From Streptomyces sp. NBC_00286 (GTDB taxonomy: Bacteria > Actinomycetota > Actinomycetes > Streptomycetales > Streptomycetaceae): a DNA stretch of 64,000 bases. Where the stretch lies: assembly GCF_036173125.1 (NCBI RefSeq), contig NZ_CP108054.1:9493501-9557500 (forward strand). The letters run 5' to 3'. Shown piece by piece: positions 33,826-42,546 of this stretch (position 1 is the stretch's first letter; the number at the start of each line of letters is the position of its first letter). A model generated the notes under the pieces. That model ran no database searches and was not told the origin of the DNA. It worked only from the letters and a program-made list of their open reading frames with translations. Position numbers and translations under genes: made by a program.

Positions 33826-34770
33826 GTGCCCGAAGTGCTCAAAGCCCCCCTCGTCGTCGAGTTTCCCTTCACCCGCTCCCTCGGCCCTGTCCAGAGCGCC
33901 TTCCTCACCGGTCTGCGCGAGCGGGTCGTCCTTGGTGTGAAGACCGGCGACGGCAGGACCCTCGTCCCGCCCGTCGAGTACGACCCCGTCACCTCCGAGG
34001 AGATCCGGAACCTCGTCGAGGTGGCTCCTACCGGCACCGTCACCACCTGGGCCTGGAACCATGCCCCTCGCCGCGGTCAGCCCCTGGACACCCCCTTCGC
34101 CTGGGTTCTGGTGAAGCTCGACGGGGCCGACGCCTCCCTCCTGCACGCTCTGGACGCCCCCGGCCCCGATGCCGTACGTACCGGGATGCGCGTCCGTATC
34201 CGGTGGGCCGAGGAACGGTCCGGCGCCATCACGGACATCGCCTGCTTCGAGCCGTACGACAGGGCGGAAGCACCCGAACCCGCCGGTCACGACGGGCAGT
34301 TCGAGGACATGGTGACCGGCATCGTCGCCCCCGCCCGCCTCGACTACACCTACTCACCCGGCCGCGCCCAGTCCGGCTACATCAACGCGCTCTCCGACCG
34401 GCGGATCGTCGGCGAACGCTGCCCGTCCTGCCGCAAGGTGTACGTCCCGCCGAGGGGTGCGTGTCCCACCTGCGGGGTGGCCACCGTGGAGGAGGTCGAG
34501 GTGGGGCCGGGAGGCACGGTCACCACGTTCTGCATCGTGAACATCAAGGCGAAGAACCTGGACATCGAAGTCCCGTACGTCTACGGGCACATCGCGCTCG
34601 ACGGCGCCGACCTCGCGCTGCACGGCCGTATCGGCGGAATTCCCTACGACCAGGTGCGCATGGGGCTGCGGGTCGAGCCGGTGTGGACGGACGGTGGCCG
34701 CTATCCCGACCACTACCGGCCGACCGGGGAGCCCGACGCGGACTACGACACGTACAAGGAGCTGGTGTGA
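33826..34770 (+). CDS. DUF35 OB-fold acyl-CoA-binding protein
   Basis: 314 aa from GTG 33826 with GAGGAG at a 5-base spacing. It has two consecutive OB-fold segments. The second includes a zinc ribbon with CPSCRKVYVPP and CPTC, the DUF35 signature. Proteins of this family bind acyl-CoA and pair with thiolase-like enzymes; the ChsH2-Ltp2 pair in actinobacterial steroid side-chain degradation is a characterised example. The gene overlaps the next thiolase gene by one base (TGATG), consistent with a complex made in equal amounts. Confidence 0.83.
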   Translation: MPEVLKAPLVVEFPFTRSLGPVQSAFLTGLRERVVLGVKTGDGRTLVPPVEYDPVTSEEIRNLVEVAPTGTVTTWAWNHAPRRGQPLDTPFAWVLVKLDGADASLLHALDAPGPDAVRTGMRVRIRWAEERSGAITDIACFEPYDRAEAPEPAGHDGQFEDMVTGIVAPARLDYTYSPGRAQSGYINALSDRRIVGERCPSCRKVYVPPRGACPTCGVATVEEVEVGPGGTVTTFCIVNIKAKNLDIEVPYVYGHIALDGADLALHGRIGGIPYDQVRMGLRVEPVWTDGGRYPDHYRPTGEPDADYDTYKELV

Positions 34771-35816
34771 TGCGTGAGATCGCCGTGGTCGCCTTCGGGC
34801 AGACCGATCACCGGCGCACCAGTGACGAGTTCTCCGAGGTGGAGATGCTCATGCCGGTGCTGCATGACGTTCTCGACCGGACGGGCATGAAGACCAGCGA
34901 CATCGGCTTCACCTGCTCCGGCTCCACGGACTATCTCGCGGGCCGCGCCTTCTCCTTCACCATGGCGCTCGACGGGGTCGGTGCCTGGCCGCCGATCTCC
35001 GAGTCGCATGTCGAGATGGACGGGGCGTGGGCGTTGTACGAGGCCTGGACGAAGCTCCTCACCGGGGACGCCGACACGGCGCTCGTGTACTCGTACGGCA
35101 AGTCCTCACCCGGCTCCGTACGCGATGTGCTGACCCGGCAGCTCGACCCGTACTACGTGGCGCCCCTGTGGCCGGACTCCGTGGCCCTGGCCGCCCTTCA
35201 GGCGCAGGCACTCATCGACGCGGGGGAGACGGACGAGCCCGCGCTCGCCTCCGTCGCCGCCCGCAGTCGTGAGGACGCGCGCGCCAACTCCCATGCCCAG
35301 CTGAGGGGTTCGGTGCCGCAGGGGGAGTACCTCGTACGTCCGCTCCGTACCGGCGACTGCCCGCCCATCGGCGACGGGGCTGCGGCCGTGATCCTCGCGG
35401 CGGGAGAGCGGGCCCGTGAGCTGTGCGAGCGGCCCGCCTGGATCCGGGGGATCGATCACCGTATCGAGGCGCATGGTCTCGGCGTGCGTGATCTGACCGA
35501 CTCACCGTCCACGCGGCTCGCCGCCGAGAAGGCGGGCGCCTTCGAACGGCCCGTCGACACCGCCGAGTTGCACGCGCCCTTCACCTCCCAGGAGGTGGTC
35601 CTGCGTAAGGCGCTGCGGCTGGGCGAGGACGTCGCGGTCAACCCCTCCGGGGGAGCGCTCGCCACCAACCCGATCATGGCCGCCGGGCTCATACGCATCG
35701 GTGAGGCCGCGGCCCGTATCCACCGCGGCGAGTCCGAGCGCGCGCTCGCGCACGCCACTTCAGGACCGTGTCTGCAGCAGAACCTGGTTGCCGTACTCGA
35801 AGGGGAGGCCCGATGA
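34770..35816 (+). CDS. Thiolase-like protein (lipid-transfer/retro-aldolase type)
   Basis: 348 aa from ATG 34770. It has a thiolase fold: the first half contains FTCSGSTDYLAG and SESHVEMDGAWALYEAWTKL, the second NPSGGALATNPIMAAGLIRIGE. Such thiolase-like proteins lacking a full set of catalytic Cys/His often act as retro-aldolases (Ltp2 type) when paired with a DUF35 partner, here encoded directly upstream. The next gene encodes a second thiolase-like protein and starts 4 bases before this one ends (ATGA). The role inferred is chain-shortening of an acyl-CoA; the substrate is unknown. Confidence 0.78.
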   Translation: MREIAVVAFGQTDHRRTSDEFSEVEMLMPVLHDVLDRTGMKTSDIGFTCSGSTDYLAGRAFSFTMALDGVGAWPPISESHVEMDGAWALYEAWTKLLTGDADTALVYSYGKSSPGSVRDVLTRQLDPYYVAPLWPDSVALAALQAQALIDAGETDEPALASVAARSREDARANSHAQLRGSVPQGEYLVRPLRTGDCPPIGDGAAAVILAAGERARELCERPAWIRGIDHRIEAHGLGVRDLTDSPSTRLAAEKAGAFERPVDTAELHAPFTSQEVVLRKALRLGEDVAVNPSGGALATNPIMAAGLIRIGEAAARIHRGESERALAHATSGPCLQQNLVAVLEGEAR

Positions 35817-36979
35817 GCAAGGAGCCCGTGGCCGTCGTCGGGGTCGGCCAGACCAAGCATGTCGCCGCGCGCCGGGATGTGTCCATTGCGGGACTCGTCC
35901 GCGAGGCCGCCCAACGCGCCCTGGACGACGCCGAGTTGACGTGGGCGGACATCGACGCCGTCGTCATCGGCAAGGCGCCCGACTTCTTCGAGGGCGTCAT
36001 GATGCCCGAGCTGTACCTTGCCGACGCCCTCGGCGCGGTCGGCAAACCCATGCTGCGCGTGCACACCGCGGGATCCGTCGGCGGCTCAACCGCGCTCGTC
36101 GCCACGAACCTGATCGCCGGACGCGTCCACGGCACCGTCCTGACCCTGGCTTACGAAAAACAGTCCGAGTCGAACGCCATGTGGGGTCTGTCCCTGCCGA
36201 TCCCCTTCCAGCAGCCGCTGCTGGCCGGCGCGGGCGGCTTCTTCGCCCCGCACGTACGCGCCTATATGCGGCGCACCGGCGCACCCGACTCCGTCGGCTC
36301 CCTGGTCGCGTACAAGGACCGCCGCAACGCGCTCAAGAACCCGTACGCGCATCTGCACGAGCACGACATCACGCTGGAGAAGGTCCAGGCCTCGCCCATG
36401 CTGTGGGACCCGATCCGCTACTCCGAGACCTGCCCGTCCTCGGACGGCGCCTGCGCGATGGTGCTCACCGACCGTGCGGGGGCGGCCCGTTCGCCCCGGC
36501 CGCCCGCCTGGATGCACGGCGGCGCGATGCGCTCCGAGCCGACCATGTTCGCGGGCAAGGACAGCGTCTCGCCGCAGGCCGGCAAGGACTGCGCGGCCGA
36601 CGTGTACCAGCAGGCGGGGATCACCGACCCGCGCCGGGAGATCGACGCCGTGGAGATGTATGTGCCGTTCTCCTGGTACGAGCCCATGTGGCTTGAGAAT
36701 CTCGGGTTCGCCGCCGAGGGCGAAGGCTGGAAACTCACCGAGTCCGGAGTGACGGAACTCGACGGGGACCTGCCCGTCAACATGTCCGGCGGTGTCCTGT
36801 CCACGAATCCGATCGGTGCGTCCGGCATGATCCGCTTCGCGGAAGCGGCCCTTCAGGTTCGCGGCCAAGCGGGAGAACACCAGGTCGACGGGGCGCGCAG
36901 GGCGCTGGGGCACGCCTACGGCGGCGGCTCCCAGTTCTTCTCGATGTGGCTGGTGGGGGCCGAACCGCCCACCTCCTGA
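35813..36979 (+). CDS. Thiolase-like protein (lipid-transfer/acetyl-CoA acetyltransferase type)
   Basis: 388 aa from ATG 35813, coupled to the upstream gene by ATGA overlap, ribosome binding site AGGGGAGG. It shows VVGVGQTKHVAARRD at the N-terminus, the segment HTAGSVGGSTAL where thiolases carry their first catalytic residue, and the C-terminal motifs MSGGVLSTNPIGASGMIRF and GHAYGGG. This belongs to the thiolase-like SCP-x/Ltp group. With the previous gene and the DUF35 protein it completes a three-gene operon, so the enzymes may form a heteromeric thiolase or aldolase. It ends 83 bases before the DUF397 gene. Confidence 0.8.
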   Translation: MSKEPVAVVGVGQTKHVAARRDVSIAGLVREAAQRALDDAELTWADIDAVVIGKAPDFFEGVMMPELYLADALGAVGKPMLRVHTAGSVGGSTALVATNLIAGRVHGTVLTLAYEKQSESNAMWGLSLPIPFQQPLLAGAGGFFAPHVRAYMRRTGAPDSVGSLVAYKDRRNALKNPYAHLHEHDITLEKVQASPMLWDPIRYSETCPSSDGACAMVLTDRAGAARSPRPPAWMHGGAMRSEPTMFAGKDSVSPQAGKDCAADVYQQAGITDPRREIDAVEMYVPFSWYEPMWLENLGFAAEGEGWKLTESGVTELDGDLPVNMSGGVLSTNPIGASGMIRFAEAALQVRGQAGEHQVDGARRALGHAYGGGSQFFSMWLVGAEPPTS

Positions 36980-37061
36980 ACTGTGGCCCTCACGTGGCCT
37001 GTGCCTGGCGGGACCCGATCGCTAGGCTGGCCGCGGACGACGAACCGGGAGGAGCACGGAC

Positions 37062-37304
37062 GTGGCCGAGAGCACCATCCAGCAGCATCCGCTCGCAGGC
37101 TGGGACAAGCCGGAGCTTGACCTCAGCAATGCCGACTGGCGCTCCAGCAGCCGTGGGCTGGGGGATGTCCAGATCGCCTTTGTCGAGGGCTTCATCGCAA
37201 TGCGCAACAGTGGCCGCCCCGAAAGCCCTTCCCTGATCTTCACGCCCGCGGAGTGGGGCGCGTTCGTGTCGGGGGCACGGGAGGGGGAGTTCGACCTCAC
37301 CTGA
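37062..37304 (+). CDS. DUF397 domain protein
   Basis: 80 aa from GTG 37062; GGGAGGAG stands 7 bases upstream. It consists of one DUF397 domain (WRSSSRGLGDVQIAFVEGF, VRD-like start replaced by MRNSGRPESP, then FTPAEWGAFVSGAR). Streptomyces genomes carry many such genes, usually beside a helix-turn-helix partner of the BldB/Scr1-like type and linked to development; none is adjacent here. Function unknown. Confidence 0.85.
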   Translation: MAESTIQQHPLAGWDKPELDLSNADWRSSSRGLGDVQIAFVEGFIAMRNSGRPESPSLIFTPAEWGAFVSGAREGEFDLT

Positions 37305-37388
37305 CGCACGGCAGAGGGATGTTTTCGTCCTCGTTCCCGGACACGCGGTCTTCTCTCCCGACCTGGGGCCATGCCTGAGTGAAGGTGG

Positions 37389-37418
37389 CTCCGGAGAACA
37401 GACGGCGTTGTTCCGGAG
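37389..37418 (+). promoter_or_regulatory. Stem-loop hiding the ribosome binding site of the stress-protein gene
   Basis: CTCCGG (37389-37394) and AACA (37397-37400) can pair with TGTTCCGGAG (37409-37418), a 10-bp stem with a 2-base bulge and an 8-base loop. The right arm contains CGGAG of the ribosome binding site 12-17 bases before ATG 37431. Translation could be adjusted by melting this stem. Based on base pairing only. Confidence 0.4.
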
Positions 37419-37430
37419 GCGAGTCATCCC

Positions 37431-38348
37431 ATGAGCACCCTGCCCGTCATCGCGGCGGTCGACGGTTCGGACGACAGCCTGCGCGCTCTGGAGTGGGCCT
37501 TTGACGCCGCCCGGATGCGCGGAGCGCCGTTGTGCGTCGTCCATGTGCGGCAGTACGCGCCCTGGGCCACGCCCGAGGTCCTGCCCGCCGCGCCGCCGGA
37601 GCCGGACGAGGACCCGGTCCTGCGAGGCGTACGCACCCGCCTGGAGAGCCGGACGGAGCGGCCGGCGACGGAGTACGCCGTACTGGAGGGCGCCCCCGCG
37701 GCGGTACTCCCCGAACTCGGCTCCGCCGCCCAGCTGTTGGTGCTCGGCTCCCGTGGCCGCGGCGGCTTCGCCAGTCTGATCCTCGGCTCGAACAGCATGG
37801 CCGCCGCGCGTGACGCGGAGTGCCCCGTCGTCGTGGTGCCCCGGCCCGGACGCCAGGTGCACGCGAACGGTCCCGCCGAACCGGGCCCGCGCGTGGTGGT
37901 CGGCCTGCACGTCGACGGCCCCGACGAGGCGAGCCTCGCCTTCGCGTTCGCCGAGGCCGCCCGCCGCGCGGCCCGCGTGCATGTGGTCGCGGCCTACGCG
38001 TGGCCGCTCCAGATGTGGGCCGTCCCCGGCGACTTCATCACCACCTCCACCATCGACCAGCAGGCCATCGAAACCGGCACCCGAACCCTGGCCGACGGCT
38101 TCGTGGCCCCGCATCGCGAACGGCACCCCGACGTCCGCGTCGATGTGCAGGTGGCACCGGGCGACGCCGCCGGACACCTGGTCGCTGCCTCCCAGGACGC
38201 CGACCTCATGGTGGTGGGCCGCCACCGCCGACGCCTACTGGCCCCCATCCGCATGATCGGCTCGGTCACCCAGGCGGTACTGCTGCATGCGGCGAGCCCG
38301 GTGGCGGTGGTGCCACCGGCCGGCGAGTCGACCGGTGAGGCAAGCTGA
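37431..38348 (+). CDS. Tandem universal stress protein
   Basis: 305 aa with two Usp domains. Domain 1 runs from VIAAVDGSDDSLRALEWAF to the ATP-binding loop GSRGRGGFASLILGSN; this G-2x-G-9x-G motif is intact, so ATP binding is likely. Domain 2 starts PRVVVGLHVDGPDEASLAFAF and ends near GRHRRRLLAPIRMIGSVTQ. Its loop is less canonical, so it may not bind ATP. Universal stress proteins act in hypoxia, nutrient or damage responses. A hairpin can cover its ribosome binding site (37389-37418). Confidence 0.88.
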   Translation: MSTLPVIAAVDGSDDSLRALEWAFDAARMRGAPLCVVHVRQYAPWATPEVLPAAPPEPDEDPVLRGVRTRLESRTERPATEYAVLEGAPAAVLPELGSAAQLLVLGSRGRGGFASLILGSNSMAAARDAECPVVVVPRPGRQVHANGPAEPGPRVVVGLHVDGPDEASLAFAFAEAARRAARVHVVAAYAWPLQMWAVPGDFITTSTIDQQAIETGTRTLADGFVAPHRERHPDVRVDVQVAPGDAAGHLVAASQDADLMVVGRHRRRLLAPIRMIGSVTQAVLLHAASPVAVVPPAGESTGEAS

Positions 38349-38357
38349 GCCGCCACC

Positions 38358-39083
38358 TCACCACAGCACGACACATCCACTCCCTTCGAGGTCCCGCCGC
38401 ACTCCGGCCGGGACCTCGACGGCGTTCCATCGCAGGTCCAGCTTTTCCAGCGACGGCAACTCCGCGATCCAGGAAGGCAGTTCGCTGATCCGATTGGCCC
38501 GCAGGTCTAGCCGCCGCAACAAGGGCAGCTCGCGCAGCGCTTCGGGCACGGCTGTGAACTCGTTCTCGCGCAGCTCGAGTTCCCGCAGTTCCCGCAGATC
38601 GCGTACGGAGTCGGGGAGCGCCGTGAGCTGATTGCCGCGCAGCCACAGCTCGCGCAGCGATGCCAACTCGCCAAGCGAGGCGGGCAGTTCGATGAGCAGG
38701 TTGTGCTGGGCGCGCAGCTCCACCAGGCCCGTCATCGATCCCAGGGACTCCGGCAGCGCGGTGAGGCGGTTCTCGCCGGCGTTGAGGTAGGCAAGCCGGG
38801 TGAGACGGCCCAACGACTCGGGCAGCGCGGTGAGTTGGTTGTCGTGCAGATAGAGGAAGCGCGTGAGGCCTGTCAGGTCACCCAGCTCGTCGGGGACCTC
38901 GGTGAGGCGGTTGTGCCCGAGATCCAGCGTGTGCAGCGTGCTGAGGGTGCCGATTCGGGCGGGCACTTCGGTGAGTGCGTTCTCCGGCAGCAGCAGGACT
39001 TCCGGTGCGGGATGCTCCCACACCTCGTCGGGTACGCGATCGAGCCGACCGCGCCAGTAGTCGAGTACACCTTGTCTGATCAT
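38358..39083 (-). CDS. Leucine-rich repeat protein
   Basis: 241 aa from ATG 39083 (IRQGVLDYWRGRLDRVPDE); the frame continues to a GTG at 39116, but neither start has a good ribosome binding site. The protein is almost entirely leucine-rich repeats of about 23 residues, e.g. LGRLTRLAYLNAGENRL and LRELRELELRENEFTAVP, with a typical LxxLPxx pattern. About eight repeats make a curved solenoid suited to protein binding. There is no signal peptide or anchor, so it is probably cytosolic. It is convergent with the stress-protein gene, with 9 bases between the stop codons. Its partner is unknown. Confidence 0.8.
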   Translation of the reverse strand: MIRQGVLDYWRGRLDRVPDEVWEHPAPEVLLLPENALTEVPARIGTLSTLHTLDLGHNRLTEVPDELGDLTGLTRFLYLHDNQLTALPESLGRLTRLAYLNAGENRLTALPESLGSMTGLVELRAQHNLLIELPASLGELASLRELWLRGNQLTALPDSVRDLRELRELELRENEFTAVPEALRELPLLRRLDLRANRISELPSWIAELPSLEKLDLRWNAVEVPAGVRRDLEGSGCVVLW

Positions 39084-39282
39084 GGCCACGGCAACTGTAG
39101 CCAGTCTCGCTGCCACTCGCTGGGGGCACGTGCTTCGTTGGGGGGCGCGGGGCTGTGACCGGCCACATCCGGCCCGCAGCGGAGAAGCGACCGGTTTCGG
39201 GGGCCAGGGGCGGTGTCCTCAGGCCTCCCCCTCCACCCGAGCGGAGCGTCGTCGCGCCCCGACTTGCACGTACCATGGCGAC

Positions 39283-39780
39283 ATGTCCTTCCTCCGCCGC
39301 CGCAGTGCTACGCCCGCCGGGCCCGACTTCGATGTTCTGGCCATGGACCCGGGGGACTGGCCGGGCAATCTCGGTGCGGGCCTGCTGCCCGCGCCCGACG
39401 GCAGTTGCCAGGGTGTGTTCCTGCGTTACGACCTCTTTGGTGGCCGTGGGCCTGCGATGATCATCGGGAATCTGCCGGAGGGCTCTCCGGCTCGGGACGT
39501 CGGCGAGGACGAGATCCCGTTCGAGGTGGCTCAGCTGCTGCTGGCGCTGGAGAACGACGAGGAGGTCACCGTCGTCGGGGCCGAGGACACGCCGGTGATG
39601 CAGGGGGACAACCTCCTGATCGTGCGCCGCCTCAAGCTATCCGAGGCGCGGATCTCCTGTGTGCAGTTCGACCGCAGCGACGGCGTCCTGGTGACCATCG
39701 CCGCCTGGGACCGGCCCATCACCGACGATCTGTACGCGCTGCTGAAGCCGCTGCCCGCGGAGCTGTTCCAGCAGGGCTGA
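39283..39780 (+). CDS. Conserved hypothetical protein (SseB-like fold possible)
   Basis: 165 aa from ATG 39283. It starts SFLRRRSATPAGPDFDVLAM and contains FEVAQLLLALENDEEVTVVG and VLVTIAAWDRPITDDLYALL. It has no signal peptide, membrane segment or recognisable catalytic motif. Codon use is like its neighbours. I know similar small acidic proteins in Streptomyces but cannot name the family with confidence; a relation to the SseB/DUF family of enhanced-serine-sensitivity proteins is only a guess. Confidence 0.6.
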   Translation: MSFLRRRSATPAGPDFDVLAMDPGDWPGNLGAGLLPAPDGSCQGVFLRYDLFGGRGPAMIIGNLPEGSPARDVGEDEIPFEVAQLLLALENDEEVTVVGAEDTPVMQGDNLLIVRRLKLSEARISCVQFDRSDGVLVTIAAWDRPITDDLYALLKPLPAELFQQG

Positions 39781-39905
39781 AATCGACGATCGACGGCCCT
39801 CTTGTCCCTCTTGTGCGGGACTTGTCCTAGCGGAGTTGTTCGGGATTCCGCACGCTGCGTCATGACTATTGTCAGCAGGTGATCGGACCTTTAGCGTCCT
39901 GAGCC

Positions 39906-42305
39906 ATGTCGCATGAGCTGCATGATTCACGTGAGTCGCATGAGATATCCCGAAGAACCACGTTGAAGACGACAGTTGGCGGGGCGGTCGGTCTGGCTCT
40001 GGGCGGGAGCCTCGTCACAGAAGGAGTGGCCGCCGCCGACTCCTCCGATGTATCGCGGCAGGAGCCGATGGGGCTGTGGTACGCCTCTCCGGCCGCCGAC
40101 TGGGAACGCGAGGCCCTGCCCATCGGCAACGGCGCCCTCGGCGCCACGGTGTTCGGCGCGCTCGCCTCCGAGCGGCTTCAGTTCAACGAGAAGACCCTGT
40201 GGACCGGCGGCCCCGGATCGGCCCAGGGTTACGACCATGGCAACTGGCGCGAGGCACGGCCGGGCGCGATCACTGCCATGCAGGACGAGCTCGACGCGAA
40301 GACCCGGCTCGACCCGGAGAGCGTTGCCGACAAGCTGGGGCAGCCGCGTGTCGGGTACGGCGCCCATCAGACCTTCGGCGATCTGTACCTCGACATCCCA
40401 GACGCGCCGACGGCCACCCCGGACTCGTACCGCCGGGAACTCGACATCTCCAACGCCGTCGCGACGGTCGTCTATACCCACCAACAGGTGCGCCACCAAA
40501 GGGAGTTCTTCGCCTCCTACCCAGACGGTGTGATCGTGGGGCGGCTCAGCGCGGACCGCCCCGGCAAGGTCACCTTCACCCTGCGCTACGCCTCGCCCCG
40601 CAGCGACTTCACGGTCACCGCGGCGGGCGGGCGGCTCACGGTGCGCGGCGCGCTGAAGGACAACGGGCTGCGCTTCGAGGCCCAGGTCCGGGTACGCAGC
40701 GAAGGCGGCACCGTCACCTCGAACGCCGACGGCACGATCACCGTGACGGGGGCCGACAGCGCCTGGTTCGTGCTGGCCGCGGGTACGGACTACGCCGACA
40801 CGTACCCCGACTACCGCGGCGAGGATCCGCACGCCGCCGTCACCCGGACCATCGACAGGGTCGGCGAGCGCTACCAGTCCCTCGTCGTCCGCCATGTCCG
40901 CGACCACCGCGCCCTGTTCAACCGGGTCACCCTGTACATCGGCCAGAGCGTCCCCGCCGATGTGCCCACGAACCGGCTCCTCGCGAACTACACCGGCGGC
41001 GCGAACTCCGCGGACCGAGCCCTGGAAGCCCTCTACTTCCAGTACGGCCGCTACCTCCTCATCGCCTCCTCGCGCCCCGGCTCACTGCCGGCCAACCTCC
41101 AGGGCGTCTGGAACAACAGCACCTCGCCCCCGTGGTCGGCGGACTACCACACCAACATCAACATCCAGATGAACTACTGGCTCGCCGAGGCCGCGAACCT
41201 CGCCGAGACGACAGCCCCGTACGACCGCTTCGTGGAAGCCCTGCGCGCACCGGGGCGCCGTACCGCCAAGGAGATGTTCGGTTCGCGCGGCTGGGTCGTG
41301 CACAACGAGACCAACCCGTACGGCTTCACCGGCGTGCATGACTGGGCGACCGCCTTCTGGTTCCCCGAGGCGGCGGCGTGGCTCACGGGGCAGATGTACG
41401 AGCACTACCGGTTCGGCGGCTCAACGGACTACCTCCGCAGGACCGCGTACCCGGTGATGAAGGAGGCCGCCGAGTTCTGGCTCGACAATCTGCGCACCGA
41501 TCCGCGCGACGGCACGCTGGTCGTCACGCCCAGCTACTCGCCCGAGCACGGCGACTTCACGGCCGGCGCCGCCATGTCCCAGCAGATCGTGTACGACCTG
41601 CTGACCAACACCCTCGAAGCGGCCGGCATCCTGGGCGACTCGCCCGCCTTCCGCCGGTCCCTCGAGAAGGCACTGGCCGAGGTGGACCCCGGCCTACGTA
41701 TCGGCTCCTGGGGCCAACTCCAAGAGTGGAAAGCCGACTTGGACGACCCGGATGACGAGCATCGGCATGTCTCGCATCTCTACGCCCTGCACCCCGGGCG
41801 GCAGATCGAGCCCGGCACCAAGTGGGCCGACGCCGCGAAGGTCTCGCTCACGGCGCGCGGTGACGGCGGCACCGGCTGGTCCAAGGCCTGGAAGATCAAC
41901 TTCTGGGCGCGGCTGCGCGACGGCGATCACGCCCACAAGATGCTCGGCGAACAGCTCAAGTTCTCGACCCTGCCGAACCTCTGGGACACCCATCCGCCGT
42001 TCCAGATCGACGGCAACTTCGGGGCCACGTCCGGGATGGTCGAGATGCTGCTGCAGAGCCAGTACGACGTGATCGAGGTGCTGCCTGCGCTGCCCGCTAC
42101 CTGGCCTGACGGCTCGGTCCGCGGTCTGCGCGCTCGTGGCGGCGCCACGGTTGATATCGACTGGGTCGATGGACGTGCGACTCGCGTCGCGTTGGTCGCG
42201 TCGCGGACGCGGCGGCTCACTGTCCGCAGTGGGCTCCTGCCGGAGGGGGAGGTTACGTTCAAAGCGGTTGCTGGGCGGCGGTATGTGTGGGGCGAGGAGG
42301 GCTGA
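39906..42305 (+). CDS. Secreted GH95 family glycoside hydrolase (alpha-L-fucosidase type)
   Basis: 799 aa with a Tat-type signal (SRRTTLKTTVGGAVGLALGG). The GH95 features are clear: WYASPAADWEREALPIGNG at the N-terminus, then LQGVWNNSTSPPWSADYHTN, a block around HDWATAFWFPEAA, and a catalytic-domain segment GGTGWSKAWKINFWARL, then FGATSGMVEMLLQS. GH95 enzymes are inverting alpha-1,2-L-fucosidases or L-galactosidases with an alpha/alpha-barrel. It should act outside the cell on plant or animal fucosylated glycans. The gene stands alone, with no linked sugar importer. Confidence 0.88.
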   Translation: MSHELHDSRESHEISRRTTLKTTVGGAVGLALGGSLVTEGVAAADSSDVSRQEPMGLWYASPAADWEREALPIGNGALGATVFGALASERLQFNEKTLWTGGPGSAQGYDHGNWREARPGAITAMQDELDAKTRLDPESVADKLGQPRVGYGAHQTFGDLYLDIPDAPTATPDSYRRELDISNAVATVVYTHQQVRHQREFFASYPDGVIVGRLSADRPGKVTFTLRYASPRSDFTVTAAGGRLTVRGALKDNGLRFEAQVRVRSEGGTVTSNADGTITVTGADSAWFVLAAGTDYADTYPDYRGEDPHAAVTRTIDRVGERYQSLVVRHVRDHRALFNRVTLYIGQSVPADVPTNRLLANYTGGANSADRALEALYFQYGRYLLIASSRPGSLPANLQGVWNNSTSPPWSADYHTNINIQMNYWLAEAANLAETTAPYDRFVEALRAPGRRTAKEMFGSRGWVVHNETNPYGFTGVHDWATAFWFPEAAAWLTGQMYEHYRFGGSTDYLRRTAYPVMKEAAEFWLDNLRTDPRDGTLVVTPSYSPEHGDFTAGAAMSQQIVYDLLTNTLEAAGILGDSPAFRRSLEKALAEVDPGLRIGSWGQLQEWKADLDDPDDEHRHVSHLYALHPGRQIEPGTKWADAAKVSLTARGDGGTGWSKAWKINFWARLRDGDHAHKMLGEQLKFSTLPNLWDTHPPFQIDGNFGATSGMVEMLLQSQYDVIEVLPALPATWPDGSVRGLRARGGATVDIDWVDGRATRVALVASRTRRLTVRSGLLPEGEVTFKAVAGRRYVWGEEG

Positions 42306-42328
42306 GCGGCCGCTTGAGTGCAGTTCGA

Positions 42329-42378
42329 CTGCGGGTCTGCTGGTCGCGCAGTTCCCCGCGCCCCTTACGGGGCGCGGG
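42329..42378 (+). terminator. Streptomyces intergenic repeat with terminator stem after GH95
   Basis: Another copy of the GTCGCGCAGTTCCCCGCG repeat, followed by the stem CCCGCGCCCC (42355-42364) with GGGGCGCGGG (42369-42378) around TTAC. It is 23-73 bases after the GH95 stop. Confidence 0.75.
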
Positions 42379-42494
42379 TCGCGCCCGGCGGCAGAACCGC
42401 ACATGTCACAGCCACGCGCCGCCTACGGGGCCCGATCGTGCACCTTGCTTGAGCAGGTGCGCGCGGCGATTGCTGGGCAAACGGCCACATCTAT

Positions 42495-42540
42495 GACGCA
42501 GTCCGCGGTGGCCTGAGCCCAGGCCACCGCGGACTGCGTC
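42495..42540. terminator. Strong bidirectional terminator
   Basis: A perfect 21-bp stem pairs 42495-42515 with 42520-42540 around AGCC. It sits between the GH95 gene (plus) and the kinase-fold gene (minus), whose stop codon at 42547 is only 7 bases away, so it can stop transcription from both sides. Confidence 0.85.
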
Positions 42541-42546
42541 CCCCGT

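Noticed and set aside
39861..39875. TGACTATTGTCA inverted repeat before GH95
   Set aside because: Short and without a partner copy or matching promoter spacing.
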